This document shows positions 1 to 5,371 of a DNA stretch of 5,371 nt, one piece after another (position 1 is the stretch's first letter; each line of letters begins with the position of its first letter). The stretch spans positions 1 to 5,371 of the forward strand of contig JAISML010000111.1 of assembly GCA_031276775.1 (NCBI GenBank), read 5' to 3'. The notes below the pieces were generated by a model, which did no database searches, had not been told where the DNA came from, and was given only the letters and a program-made list of their open reading frames with translations. The position numbers were made by a program, and so were the translations under genes. Origin of the DNA: Eubacteriales Family XIII. Incertae Sedis bacterium. Its GTDB lineage: Bacteria > Bacillota > Clostridia > Peptostreptococcales > Anaerovoracaceae.

Positions 1-381
1 GGGTGCGAATACGAAATTGTCCGTGTGCACATTCCGCGTGAATTCCATCATCTCGACGCCATTTTTGTGATCGTGTCCGACAAGACCTGCGTCGCATGCA
101 CCGAAGCGCTGCCCGGGGAATTCCTTCAATTGCTGCGGGATCGTTCCTTTGAGATCCTCGACGTGTCGATTGAAGAGGCGCGCAATGTCGGATGCAACGT
201 GGTGTCGCTCGGCAGAGACGTCATCTGTTCCAGCCAAAGGGCGCGCAAGTTGAACGAACGGTTGCGCGCGATGGGTTTCACCGTATTGGAACCGTGTTTG
301 GATATGCTGCACGGCCAGGGCGGCGGACCGAGATGTCTCAGTTTCCCGTTGGAACGGGAGAATGTTTTTCCGACTTCATGA
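1..381 (+). CDS. Amidinohydrolase of the arginine deiminase/DDAH superfamily, C-terminal part (5' end outside window)
   Basis: The frame is open to the left edge and ends at TGA 379-381, leaving 126 visible residues of a family that is usually about 250-300 residues or more. A GTG at 25 is in frame but is not a credible start, because conserved sequence runs through it. Seen: an HLD motif at visible residues 17-19, which carries the catalytic His in this fold, and GGGPRCLSFPL near the C-terminus with Cys112 as the expected nucleophile. The GGG-x-R-C arrangement is typical of amidinotransferases, arginine deiminases and dimethylarginine dimethylaminohydrolases. Such enzymes attack the guanidino carbon through a Cys-amidino intermediate, releasing ammonia or an amine, normally in the cytoplasm. 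The acidic catalytic residue and most substrate contacts lie in the missing N-terminal part, so the substrate (arginine, methylarginine or another guanidine) cannot be decided. It lies 41 bp upstream of the GGT-family gene and is probably in the same operon. Family is firm; exact function is not. Confidence 0.85.
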   Translation, partial: GCEYEIVRVHIPREFHHLDAIFVIVSDKTCVACTEALPGEFLQLLRDRSFEILDVSIEEARNVGCNVVSLGRDVICSSQRARKLNERLRAMGFTVLEPCLDMLHGQGGGPRCLSFPLERENVFPTS

Positions 382-407
382 GAGGGTAAGGTTTTCGTTG
401 TGCGCGC

Positions 408-417
408 AAAAGGAGGT
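408..417 (+). promoter_or_regulatory. Strong ribosome binding site of the GGT-family gene
   Basis: AAAAGGAGGT is an almost perfect complement to the 3' end of 16S rRNA. Its AGGAGG core (411-416) lies 6 bases before ATG 423. It fixes that ATG as the start, in agreement with the signal peptide that begins there. The rest of the 41-bp gap (382-422) shows no clear promoter or terminator, which supports co-transcription with the upstream gene. Confidence 0.85.
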
Positions 418-422
418 CTGAC

Positions 423-2258
423 ATGTTTACAAAGAGGTTCAAACGCCTGCTTGCGGTTCTGACAGTCATTGCGGTAGTCTTTTCGTTGCATGCCTGCGAC
501 GTTTCAACGCCCAAAAACGCCGAGGCCGATCGATCGGACGGGGAAGTCTATGAAAATGCGGCAGCGACCGGCGATGATCGGGGAACGCGCCCCTTTGGGG
601 AATCGTTCGGGGGAAGAAGTGTGGCGATGGGGCGGGACGGCATGGTCGCTTCCAGCAGTGTGCTCGCGAGCAATGTGATGAATGACATATTGGAAATGGG
701 CGGAAACGCGGTGGATGCGGCGATCGCGGGCAACGCAATGATGCAATTGACCGAGCCGCATATGTGCAGTGTCGGCGGGGATATGTTCGCCATCATTTGG
801 GATCCGCAAACCGAAGAGGTGGTGGGATTGAACGCAAGCGGAACCTCCTCGAACAGTGTCAGCTACGAGGATATGGTCTCCGCAGTGGGGGATGACGGGG
901 CAATGCCGTTGGCCGGTCCGCTTTCCGTCACCATTCCGGGCGTGGTTGACGGTTGGATCGCCATGCATGAACGCTACGGCAAACTGTCGCTCGGCGAAGT
1001 CCTTGCGCCCGCCATCGCCTATGCGAGAGAGGGGGTGCCCGTCACGGAGAGCGAAAGCGAATTGTGGGCGCTCGGTCTCGTTGAACTGATCGAGGATGAA
1101 GGCGCGGACGAATCTCATATGCGGGAGCTTTACAACATCTTCTATCCGAACGGGGAGGCGCCCAAAAAAGGGGAGATATTCAAAAATCCGCAAATCGCCG
1201 AAACATTTTCCCTGATTGCGGAAAAAGGGCGCGCGGGTTTTTATGAGGGCGCCGTCGCCGAATCGATTGCAGGCACGCTGCAAAAGTACGGAGCCACCCT
1301 GACCTTGGAAGACTTGGCGGGATACAGGAGCGAGTGGGTGACGCCGATATCGACCAATTACCGCGGGTATGACGTCTATGAGCTGCCGCCGAACGGGCAC
1401 GGGCTGACCGCATTGGAACTGTTGAATATCATGGAGAATTTCGACGTCGCGTCGATGGGGCGGGATTCCGCGGAATTTTGGCATATTTTTCTGGAAGCCA
1501 AAAAGCTCGCATATGAGGATCGTCCGTTGATTGCGGCCGATCCTGCCTTTTCGGAACTTCCCGCGGAAGCTTTGCTGAGCAAAGAGTACGCGAAACAACG
1601 CGCAGCCGGGATCGATGTGACGAAAGCGAATTCCGGGGTATCCTCCGGGCTTGCGCCCACCGGCAAAGGGGACACGACGTATGTGACGGCGGCCGACAGG
1701 GACGGCATGATGGTCTCCCTGATCCAGAGCGTTTACGGACTGATGGGCAGCGGCGTTGCGGTTGAACCGTACGGATTCGCCTTGCAGAACAGAGGTTCCC
1801 TGTTCTCTTTGGATCGGAATTCCCCCAACGTATATGCGCCGGGCAAGCGTCCGTTCCATACGATCATTCCGGGCTTTGCGATGAAAGACGGACTGCCGTT
1901 CCTGTCGTTCGGCGTTTGCGGCGGGGATTACCAACCAATGGGACACGCGCAATTCCTCATGAATGTGATCGACTTCGGGTATGACATCCAGGAAGCGATC
2001 GACGCAGCGCGCATTCGGCACAAAGGGCAGACCGATCCGGCCTCCGGGATAAAAGGGGAGGACGGATTCATGGCTGAATTGGGGATTTCCCCCGAGATTG
2101 TCGGAGAGCTGATCGACCGTGGGCATCCGTTTATCCGCCAGGACGCGGTGGCAAGCGATCTTTCCGGAAGCATACAGGCGATCATGTATGACGCAGACAA
2201 CGGTGTATGGTACGGCGCGTCCGAAATGCGCGCGGACGGGGCTGCAATCGGATATTGA
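423..2258 (+). CDS. Gamma-glutamyltransferase/acylase-family Ntn-hydrolase, predicted lipoprotein
   Basis: A 611-residue secreted member of the self-processing gamma-glutamyltransferase (GGT) family. Residues 1-24 form a signal peptide: basic start (KRFKR), hydrophobic core, then SLHAC with Cys25 as the likely lipidation site. Residues 26-60 are a polar linker. GGNAVDAAIAG (93-103) and EPHMCSVGGD (111-120) are family hallmarks in the large subunit. The expected cleavage site and nucleophile is Thr418 in GDTTY (416-420), which begins a small subunit of about 194 residues. Later landmarks are GKRPFHTIIPGF (474-485) and FGVCGGDYQPMGH (496-508), whose GG should form the oxyanion hole. These motifs match the YwrD/acylase-like branch better than E. 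coli GGT: where E. coli has the Ser-Ser pair and Asp433 that hold the gamma-glutamyl group, this protein has His479-Thr480 and a QNRGSLFS stretch. It may hydrolyse a gamma-glutamyl or other acyl amide outside the membrane, but glutathione should not be assumed. Stop is TGA 2256-2258; the next gene starts 26 bp on. Confidence 0.9.
   Translation: MFTKRFKRLLAVLTVIAVVFSLHACDVSTPKNAEADRSDGEVYENAAATGDDRGTRPFGESFGGRSVAMGRDGMVASSSVLASNVMNDILEMGGNAVDAAIAGNAMMQLTEPHMCSVGGDMFAIIWDPQTEEVVGLNASGTSSNSVSYEDMVSAVGDDGAMPLAGPLSVTIPGVVDGWIAMHERYGKLSLGEVLAPAIAYAREGVPVTESESELWALGLVELIEDEGADESHMRELYNIFYPNGEAPKKGEIFKNPQIAETFSLIAEKGRAGFYEGAVAESIAGTLQKYGATLTLEDLAGYRSEWVTPISTNYRGYDVYELPPNGHGLTALELLNIMENFDVASMGRDSAEFWHIFLEAKKLAYEDRPLIAADPAFSELPAEALLSKEYAKQRAAGIDVTKANSGVSSGLAPTGKGDTTYVTAADRDGMMVSLIQSVYGLMGSGVAVEPYGFALQNRGSLFSLDRNSPNVYAPGKRPFHTIIPGFAMKDGLPFLSFGVCGGDYQPMGHAQFLMNVIDFGYDIQEAIDAARIRHKGQTDPASGIKGEDGFMAELGISPEIVGELIDRGHPFIRQDAVASDLSGSIQAIMYDADNGVWYGASEMRADGAAIGY
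495..497 (+). other. Predicted lipoprotein acylation and cleavage site (Cys25)
   Basis: The codon for Cys25 follows a hydrophobic stretch ending S-L-H-A. Leu at -3 and Ala at -1 fit a lipobox, while His at -2 is atypical. Signal peptidase II cleavage here would anchor the enzyme to the outer face of the membrane. If the His spoils recognition, ordinary secretion by signal peptidase I is the alternative. Confidence 0.65.
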
Positions 2259-2269
2259 CGCAACACGAT

Positions 2270-2275
2270 AAGGAG
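2270..2275 (+). promoter_or_regulatory. Ribosome binding site deciding the aldehyde dehydrogenase start
   Basis: AAGGAG lies 9 bases before ATG 2285. The same frame is open further upstream to a GTG at 2207, but that would add 26 residues lacking any family similarity and overlap the end of the preceding gene. The Shine-Dalgarno sequence, together with the normal N-terminus starting MAETLNVINPETG, favours 2285. Confidence 0.8.
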
Positions 2276-2284
2276 ATACTTCAG

Positions 2285-3676
2285 ATGGCTGAAACATTGA
2301 ACGTGATCAATCCGGAAACCGGGGGCGTCATGGAAACCCTGGTCTTAAAGTCAAAGCGGGAAATGGCCGACATGGTTGAATCCGCCGCCGCGGCGCAAAA
2401 AATATGGGGCGCGACGCCGATCTATGAGCGCGTGGCGACGCTGAACCGTTTTGCCGGACTGATCGACGCGAACAACGGACGAATTGCGAAGCTGATTGCG
2501 ACGGAAAGCGGAAAACCGATCGCGCAGGCGTCCGTCGAAACCGAGGACGGCGCCAATATTTTGCGCGGGAACGCGGAGCGGGCAAAACACCTGTACGGGG
2601 ATGTGTATCCGGCGACGGGTCCCGGCTTGGAGAATGACGTCGTATTTACGCGAAGAGAACCGCTTGGCGTGGTGGCATGCATTGCGCCTTTCAACTTTCC
2701 GATGGAGATCACCTTTCATAAGATTTCCCCCGCGTTGGCCATGGGAAACACTGTGCTGCTCAAAGCGCCTTCGGCGGCGCCGCTGGCCATTCTCGGGCTC
2801 GCGGATTTGGCGGCGGAAGCGGGTCTGCCGGAGGACGTTCTGCAGATATTCGTATGCGACAGGCGGACTGTGGACGAAAGCATTGTTGCGAACCCCAAAG
2901 TCAATGCGATCTCCATGACGGGGAGCACCGCATCCGGCGTACATCTTATGGAGAAAGGCGCTTCCACGCTGAAGCGGATGTTTTTGGAACTCGGCGGCAA
3001 CGATCCGTTCCTGATTTTTGACGATGCGAATACGGATCGGGCCGCGGATGAGATGATCACGCGGATGCACAACAATGGGCAGATTTGCTGCGCGCCCAAA
3101 CGTTTTTTTGTGCACCGGCCGATATATGACGCAGTGTTGGAAAAGGTGATCGGGAAATGCAAAATGTTGCCGCGGGGCAGCGCTTTGGAGGAAGCTTCGG
3201 AAATCACGACCTTGGTTACGGAAGACGCCGCGAAAAAAGTGGAACGGCAGATCGCCCATTGCCTGGAACAGGGCGCAACATTAAAATACGGCGGCGTCAG
3301 GGACGGCGCGAGAATTGAGCCGACCGTACTGGGCGATGTGACGTCCGCCATGGATGTTGCAAAGGATATGGAGATTTTCGGACCCGTCATCCCGATGATC
3401 GCGTTTGATACGGAAGAGGAAGCGATCGAAATGGCAAACGCTTCCGTATACGGACTCTCCGCAGCGATTTTGACCGAGGATCTGGCGCGCAGTTTCCGCG
3501 TCGCCGCCCGCTTGGAAGCGGGCGCCGTCGTACAAAACGGCAGTTGCGTGTACCGTCATTTGGATCAGCCGTTTGGCGGGGTAAAAATGAGCGGCATAGG
3601 ACGCGAGGGCGTGGGCGTTTCCCCCGAGGAATACAGTCGGGTGAAAACGCATGTCATAAAGGAAGTGTTGCGGTAA
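2285..3676 (+). CDS. NAD(P)+-dependent aldehyde dehydrogenase, succinate-semialdehyde dehydrogenase-like
   Basis: A 463-residue soluble enzyme that oxidises an aldehyde to its acid, close to the family's usual length of 450-500. The N-terminal INPETG is typical of semialdehyde dehydrogenases. All core active-site elements are present: APFNFP with Asn137, the cofactor Lys160, the GSTASG loop (213-218), general base Glu235 in LELGG, nucleophile Cys268 in NNGQIC, Glu363 in EIFGPV (ribose contact), and the C-terminal PFGGVKMSGIGREG (429-442). The usual K-P-S-E cofactor motif reads K-A-P-S here. With Ser163 in place of the Glu that binds the NAD ribose hydroxyls, NADP+ use is plausible, as in GabD-type enzymes. 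A second Cys269 adjoins the nucleophile. The start at 2285 is set by AAGGAG; the gene follows the GGT-family gene by 26 bp and is probably the last of the operon. Succinate semialdehyde, another omega-amino-acid-derived aldehyde or a general aldehyde are all possible substrates; the family call is secure, the substrate is not. Confidence 0.93.
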   Translation: MAETLNVINPETGGVMETLVLKSKREMADMVESAAAAQKIWGATPIYERVATLNRFAGLIDANNGRIAKLIATESGKPIAQASVETEDGANILRGNAERAKHLYGDVYPATGPGLENDVVFTRREPLGVVACIAPFNFPMEITFHKISPALAMGNTVLLKAPSAAPLAILGLADLAAEAGLPEDVLQIFVCDRRTVDESIVANPKVNAISMTGSTASGVHLMEKGASTLKRMFLELGGNDPFLIFDDANTDRAADEMITRMHNNGQICCAPKRFFVHRPIYDAVLEKVIGKCKMLPRGSALEEASEITTLVTEDAAKKVERQIAHCLEQGATLKYGGVRDGARIEPTVLGDVTSAMDVAKDMEIFGPVIPMIAFDTEEEAIEMANASVYGLSAAILTEDLARSFRVAARLEAGAVVQNGSCVYRHLDQPFGGVKMSGIGREGVGVSPEEYSRVKTHVIKEVLR

Positions 3677-3686
3677 CCGCCGTCGC

Positions 3687-3714
3687 CCGGGGTTGTCAAA
3701 CCGCGGCGCGTTTT
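3687..3714 (+). terminator. Weak candidate terminator hairpin at the convergent gene junction
   Basis: CCGGGGTT (3687-3694) can pair with AACCGCGG (3699-3706) around a GTCA loop, giving seven pairs and one G-G mismatch. TTTT follows at 3711-3714 after four more bases. It starts 10 bp after the aldehyde dehydrogenase stop, so it is well placed for that operon. The T tract is short and offset, and the opposite strand has no T tract after the stem, so intrinsic termination is uncertain. Confidence 0.3.
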
Positions 3715-5371
3715 CCTGCGCGCAGACGCATTCGGATCAGCGCGGCGCCAGCGCCGCCGGACAGGAGCAGCAGACCGATCCAGATTGCGGTATGCGCGCC
3801 GTCCCCGGTGGCGGGCGGACCGCCGCCGGGGTTTTCCTGTTTCGGGATGCCGTCGTCGACGGAGGGCGCCGTCACGTGCAACACGCCGGCAAAGCGCCAA
3901 CCGGCAAAGAACGGCCACGCGCCCCCGGCGCCCTCATAGATCTCGAAGTTGCCGTACACGCCGGCTTTTGCGTAGATCGGATATGCCCCGGCGGGATCGC
4001 CCTTTTGATAGGTCGTCGCGATCGGGATTTCGCGCTTGTGTTGCCCGGCTTCGTTTCCGAATGCCGCAAAATCAAAGGCGTCGCCGATGGGCGTCCCATC
4101 CTGTTTGAGACCGTCATAAAGGACGGCGAGATCGTAGGACGCGCGGAGCGGGGCGTCGTCGTCCGCGCCGATGTCCGCATGCGTGATCGACGGGACGACG
4201 GGGCGTGGTCTGATGACGATGCTGCGCGCAACTTCCCGGGGGATCTTCCCGTTCGCCGCGAACATGAGCTTGATCTCTCTGCGGGTCGCGTCGGTTTCAT
4301 CCGGCGGCAGACCCTCGATCCATTTCCCGGCGGAATCCCCGGACCCGCCGAATCGGAATGACAGAACGCCGGACAGCAACGTGTCGGCGCTCAGGCGATA
4401 GCGGATGCCATGGGGCGTTCCGTCATAATAACCTTCGTATCCGAGCGCCTGAATGCTCTCCGGGTCCGGCGGATCCATGCCGACGTTGAGCGCTGTGTAA
4501 AGGATCTGCGCAAAACCGGGCGGTACGTAAGCGTATTGCGCCCGGTAGACGCGCGGCGCATAGATCGGAGCATCCGGATCGAAAGCGGGCGACCAACCGG
4601 CGAACTCGAAATTTTGCGCGACGGCGATGTTTGAACCGGCGAAATACCCCGCCCAAAAGATCGCCGGACTGCCCGAGTCTGGCATTGCACTGAGACTTGT
4701 GCCTTCTTTCACGAGATAGTTCGTCACGGGCGTAAATTTGAAAGAACCTTCCGCGCCCAAGTCAAAACGCACCGAATGGAAGATCTCCGCGATCCCTTGC
4801 GGTTCATAGGCGTAGCGGGCCGTATACGTTCGCACTTCGTTTACGGGCGACAGGAGATCCACGTCCGGCGACCATCCGATGAATGTGAGGTCGGAGCCGT
4901 CTTCCACCCGTACCGCCGGTACGGAAAAACCGTCCGCGGCGCCGAGCGGCGTGCCGGCTTTCACCAACAGCGTCGCAGAATCGGCGCTGTCTGCCGCGAG
5001 TGTGCCGTAAACGCCGCCCGCGTCGAAAGTGACCGCATAATATTTTGTCTGTGCCGGATGAGAGGGAATCCCGGCGTAGACCGCAACATAGACGGCCGGT
5101 TCGGTGACAGGTCGCTCCAAAAGCTGCTGCACCTGTGTGGGGGACAGGTACGACAGCGGTTTGTCCTGCGGCGCCCAACCGACGAATGCATAGCCTGCGG
5201 CGCTTTGCACGGTCGGCGGCGCTTGGATGCCCGCGTCCGACAGAGATGCGTCGAATGCGATCTCGTAGGTGACGCTCGATCCGCCCGAGGCGAGTTTGCC
5301 GTAATTGCCGCCCGCATCGAAAGTGACGCTGAAGTAGGTGGACACAATCGGAGGAGACACGACGATGTAGA
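3696..5371 (-). CDS. Large repeat-containing cell-wall surface protein, C-terminal part (5' end outside window)
   Basis: The frame is open to the right edge and ends at TGA (3698-3696). Residues here are counted from an in-frame GTG at 5360, which is probably not the real start: the preceding codons (Y-I-V) continue the repeat pattern and there is no signal peptide. Visible order: three InlB/Listeria-Bacteroides-type repeats (9-96, 107-185, 194-278), each starting with a VTFDAGG-like strand and containing a GW motif (FVGW, FIGW, FAGW); a YDG/MBG-like domain from about 307; a second MBG-like domain ending about 498; a Pro/Gly-rich linker (507-514); then PPATGD (515-520), a hydrophobic segment (525-542) and a basic tail RMRLRAGKRAAV. 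This is the layout of a sortase-anchored extracellular protein, probably an adhesin or structural surface protein. No enzymatic domain is visible. The motif has Pro where LPXTG has Leu. It converges on the aldehyde dehydrogenase gene with a 19-bp gap and must have its own promoter, off the window. Confidence 0.85.
   Translation of the reverse strand, partial: YIVVSPPIVSTYFSVTFDAGGNYGKLASGGSSVTYEIAFDASLSDAGIQAPPTVQSAAGYAFVGWAPQDKPLSYLSPTQVQQLLERPVTEPAVYVAVYAGIPSHPAQTKYYAVTFDAGGVYGTLAADSADSATLLVKAGTPLGAADGFSVPAVRVEDGSDLTFIGWSPDVDLLSPVNEVRTYTARYAYEPQGIAEIFHSVRFDLGAEGSFKFTPVTNYLVKEGTSLSAMPDSGSPAIFWAGYFAGSNIAVAQNFEFAGWSPAFDPDAPIYAPRVYRAQYAYVPPGFAQILYTALNVGMDPPDPESIQALGYEGYYDGTPHGIRYRLSADTLLSGVLSFRFGGSGDSAGKWIEGLPPDETDATRREIKLMFAANGKIPREVARSIVIRPRPVVPSITHADIGADDDAPLRASYDLAVLYDGLKQDGTPIGDAFDFAAFGNEAGQHKREIPIATTYQKGDPAGAYPIYAKAGVYGNFEIYEGAGGAWPFFAGWRFAGVLHVTAPSVDDGIPKQENPGGGPPATGDGAHTAIWIGLLLLSGGAGAALIRMRLRAGKRAAV
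3699..3818 (-). other. C-terminal cell-wall sorting signal with variant PPATG motif
   Basis: Residues 515-554. The PPATGD codons occupy 3818-3801, followed by a short polar stretch, a hydrophobic span (AIWIGLLLLSGGAGAALI) and a tail with five Arg/Lys residues. This three-part layout is the sortase substrate signal, with cleavage expected between Thr518 and Gly519. Leu is replaced by Pro at the first motif position, a single-base difference (CCG against CTG). Confidence 0.8.
3867..4151 (-). other. MBG-like beta domain 2 of the surface protein
   Basis: About residues 404-498. AGAYPIYA, then NFEIYEGAGG and finally GVLHVT follow the order of MBG-type domains, in which an AGxYxI strand is followed by NYxIxYxxGxLxVT. 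The loop between the last two is longer than usual (WPFFAGWRFA). Moderate confidence, by motif order alone. Confidence 0.45.
4206..4442 (-). other. YDG/MBG-like beta domain 1 of the surface protein
   Basis: About residues 307-385. The segment GYEGYYDGTPHGIRY carries the Y-D-G-x-x-H signature of YDG/MBG-type stalk domains, and the unit ends with a RSIVIRPRP strand as such domains often do. The assignment rests on motif resemblance only. A stalk or spacer role between repeats and wall anchor is inferred. Confidence 0.45.
4527..4781 (-). repeat. InlB/Listeria-Bacteroides-type repeat, unit 3 (more diverged)
   Basis: Residues 194-278. It opens with FHSVRFDLGAEGSF, has LVKEGTSL (216-223), FAGWSP (253-258) and ends VYRAQYAY. 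An insert-like stretch around 232-250 sits before the GW. After it, LYTALNVG begins like a fourth unit but then departs from the pattern. Confidence 0.7.
4806..5042 (-). repeat. InlB/Listeria-Bacteroides-type repeat, unit 2
   Basis: Residues 107-185. It opens with YYAVTFDAGGVYGTLA, has LLVKAGTPL mid-unit (the usual V-K-x-G-T position), FIGWSP at 160-165, and ends TYTARYAY. Its first codons are nearly identical in DNA to those of unit 1, pointing to tandem duplication. Confidence 0.75.
5073..5336 (-). repeat. InlB/Listeria-Bacteroides-type repeat, unit 1
   Basis: Residues 9-96 of the surface protein. It opens with YFSVTFDAGGNYGKLA, has the conserved GYAFVGWAP core at 57-64, and closes with VYVAVYA. 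A strand, a glycine turn and a late GW fit the small beta-grasp-like repeat of internalin B and many Gram-positive surface proteins. Units 1 and 2 start exactly 98 residues apart. A further unit probably lies upstream, beyond the edge. Confidence 0.7.

Noticed and set aside
25..27. GTG as start of the amidinohydrolase
   Set aside because: The frame continues to the left edge with plausible family sequence, and a 118-residue product would lack the N-terminal half of the fold.
2207..2284. Upstream GTG start for the aldehyde dehydrogenase
   Set aside because: It would overlap the preceding gene and add a basic, non-conserved stretch; AAGGAG and the family N-terminus point to ATG 2285.
504..2297. 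A 597-codon open frame on the - strand opposite the GGT-family gene
   Set aside because: It lies almost wholly antisense to a gene with clear catalytic motifs, its translation is rich in Arg, His and Pro with no recognisable domain, and it lacks a convincing ribosome binding site. Long antisense frames are expected from GC-rich codon usage.
2351..3259. A 302-codon open frame on the - strand opposite the aldehyde dehydrogenase gene
   Set aside because: It is fully antisense to a gene with every active-site motif intact, and its composition looks like a shadow translation.
3675..3694. AACC/GGTT bulged hairpin right after the aldehyde dehydrogenase stop
   Set aside because: The stem is short and bulged, with no T tract following; the overlapping 3687-3706 hairpin is better.
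3707..3724. GCGCG/CGCGC stem near the end of the surface gene as a terminator
   Set aside because: It has only five pairs, lies inside coding sequence for the basic tail, and has no T tract after it on either strand.
3693..4361. A 222-codon + strand frame opposite the surface protein
   Set aside because: The - strand frame has coherent repeats, domains and a sorting signal with matching order. The + strand frame has none and would be antisense.
5358..5360. GTG as true start of the surface protein
   Set aside because: No signal peptide follows. The codons before it remain open and look like the linker between repeats, so the gene very likely continues past the edge.

Overview
The window holds three co-directional genes on the + strand and one long gene converging on them from the - strand. 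The likely source is a fairly GC-rich Gram-positive bacterium, probably Bacillota/Clostridia. Three features suggest this: strong Shine-Dalgarno sequences (one is a near-perfect AAAAGGAGGT), a secreted lipoprotein enzyme, and a surface protein ending in a sortase-type TGD signal. No 16S or other phylogenetic marker is present, so this placement is an inference.

Region by region: 1-381 is the C-terminal part of an amidinohydrolase of the arginine deiminase/DDAH superfamily, cut by the left edge. 423-2258 encodes a lipoprotein of the gamma-glutamyltransferase/acylase Ntn-hydrolase family. 2285-3676 encodes an NAD(P)+-dependent aldehyde dehydrogenase resembling succinate-semialdehyde dehydrogenases. 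The gaps between these three genes are 41 and 26 bp, and both downstream genes have good ribosome binding sites, so they look like one operon. From 3696 to the right edge, on the - strand, lies the C-terminal part of a large cell-wall protein. It has three visible InlB/Listeria-Bacteroides-type repeats, two YDG/MBG-like beta domains and a sortase-type tail with the variant motif PPATG. Only 19 bp separate it from the aldehyde dehydrogenase. A weak hairpin spans that junction.

Working together (inference): the operon combines an enzyme acting on guanidino groups, an extracytoplasmic amide or gamma-glutamyl hydrolase, and an aldehyde-oxidising enzyme. This could be a short scavenging route for an acylated or gamma-glutamylated amine or guanidine compound: extracellular trimming, uptake, deimination and oxidation of a derived aldehyde. 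No transporter, aminotransferase or amine oxidase is visible, so the route is incomplete here. The GGT homologue lacks most residues that bind the gamma-glutamyl group in classical enzymes, so its substrate is open. The surface protein has no evident link to the operon.

I found no RNA genes, CRISPR array, insertion sequence or phage feature. The window reads as ordinary chromosomal metabolic and surface genes. The points most worth a second look are the divergent GGT active site, its unusual neighbours, and the variant sorting signal.
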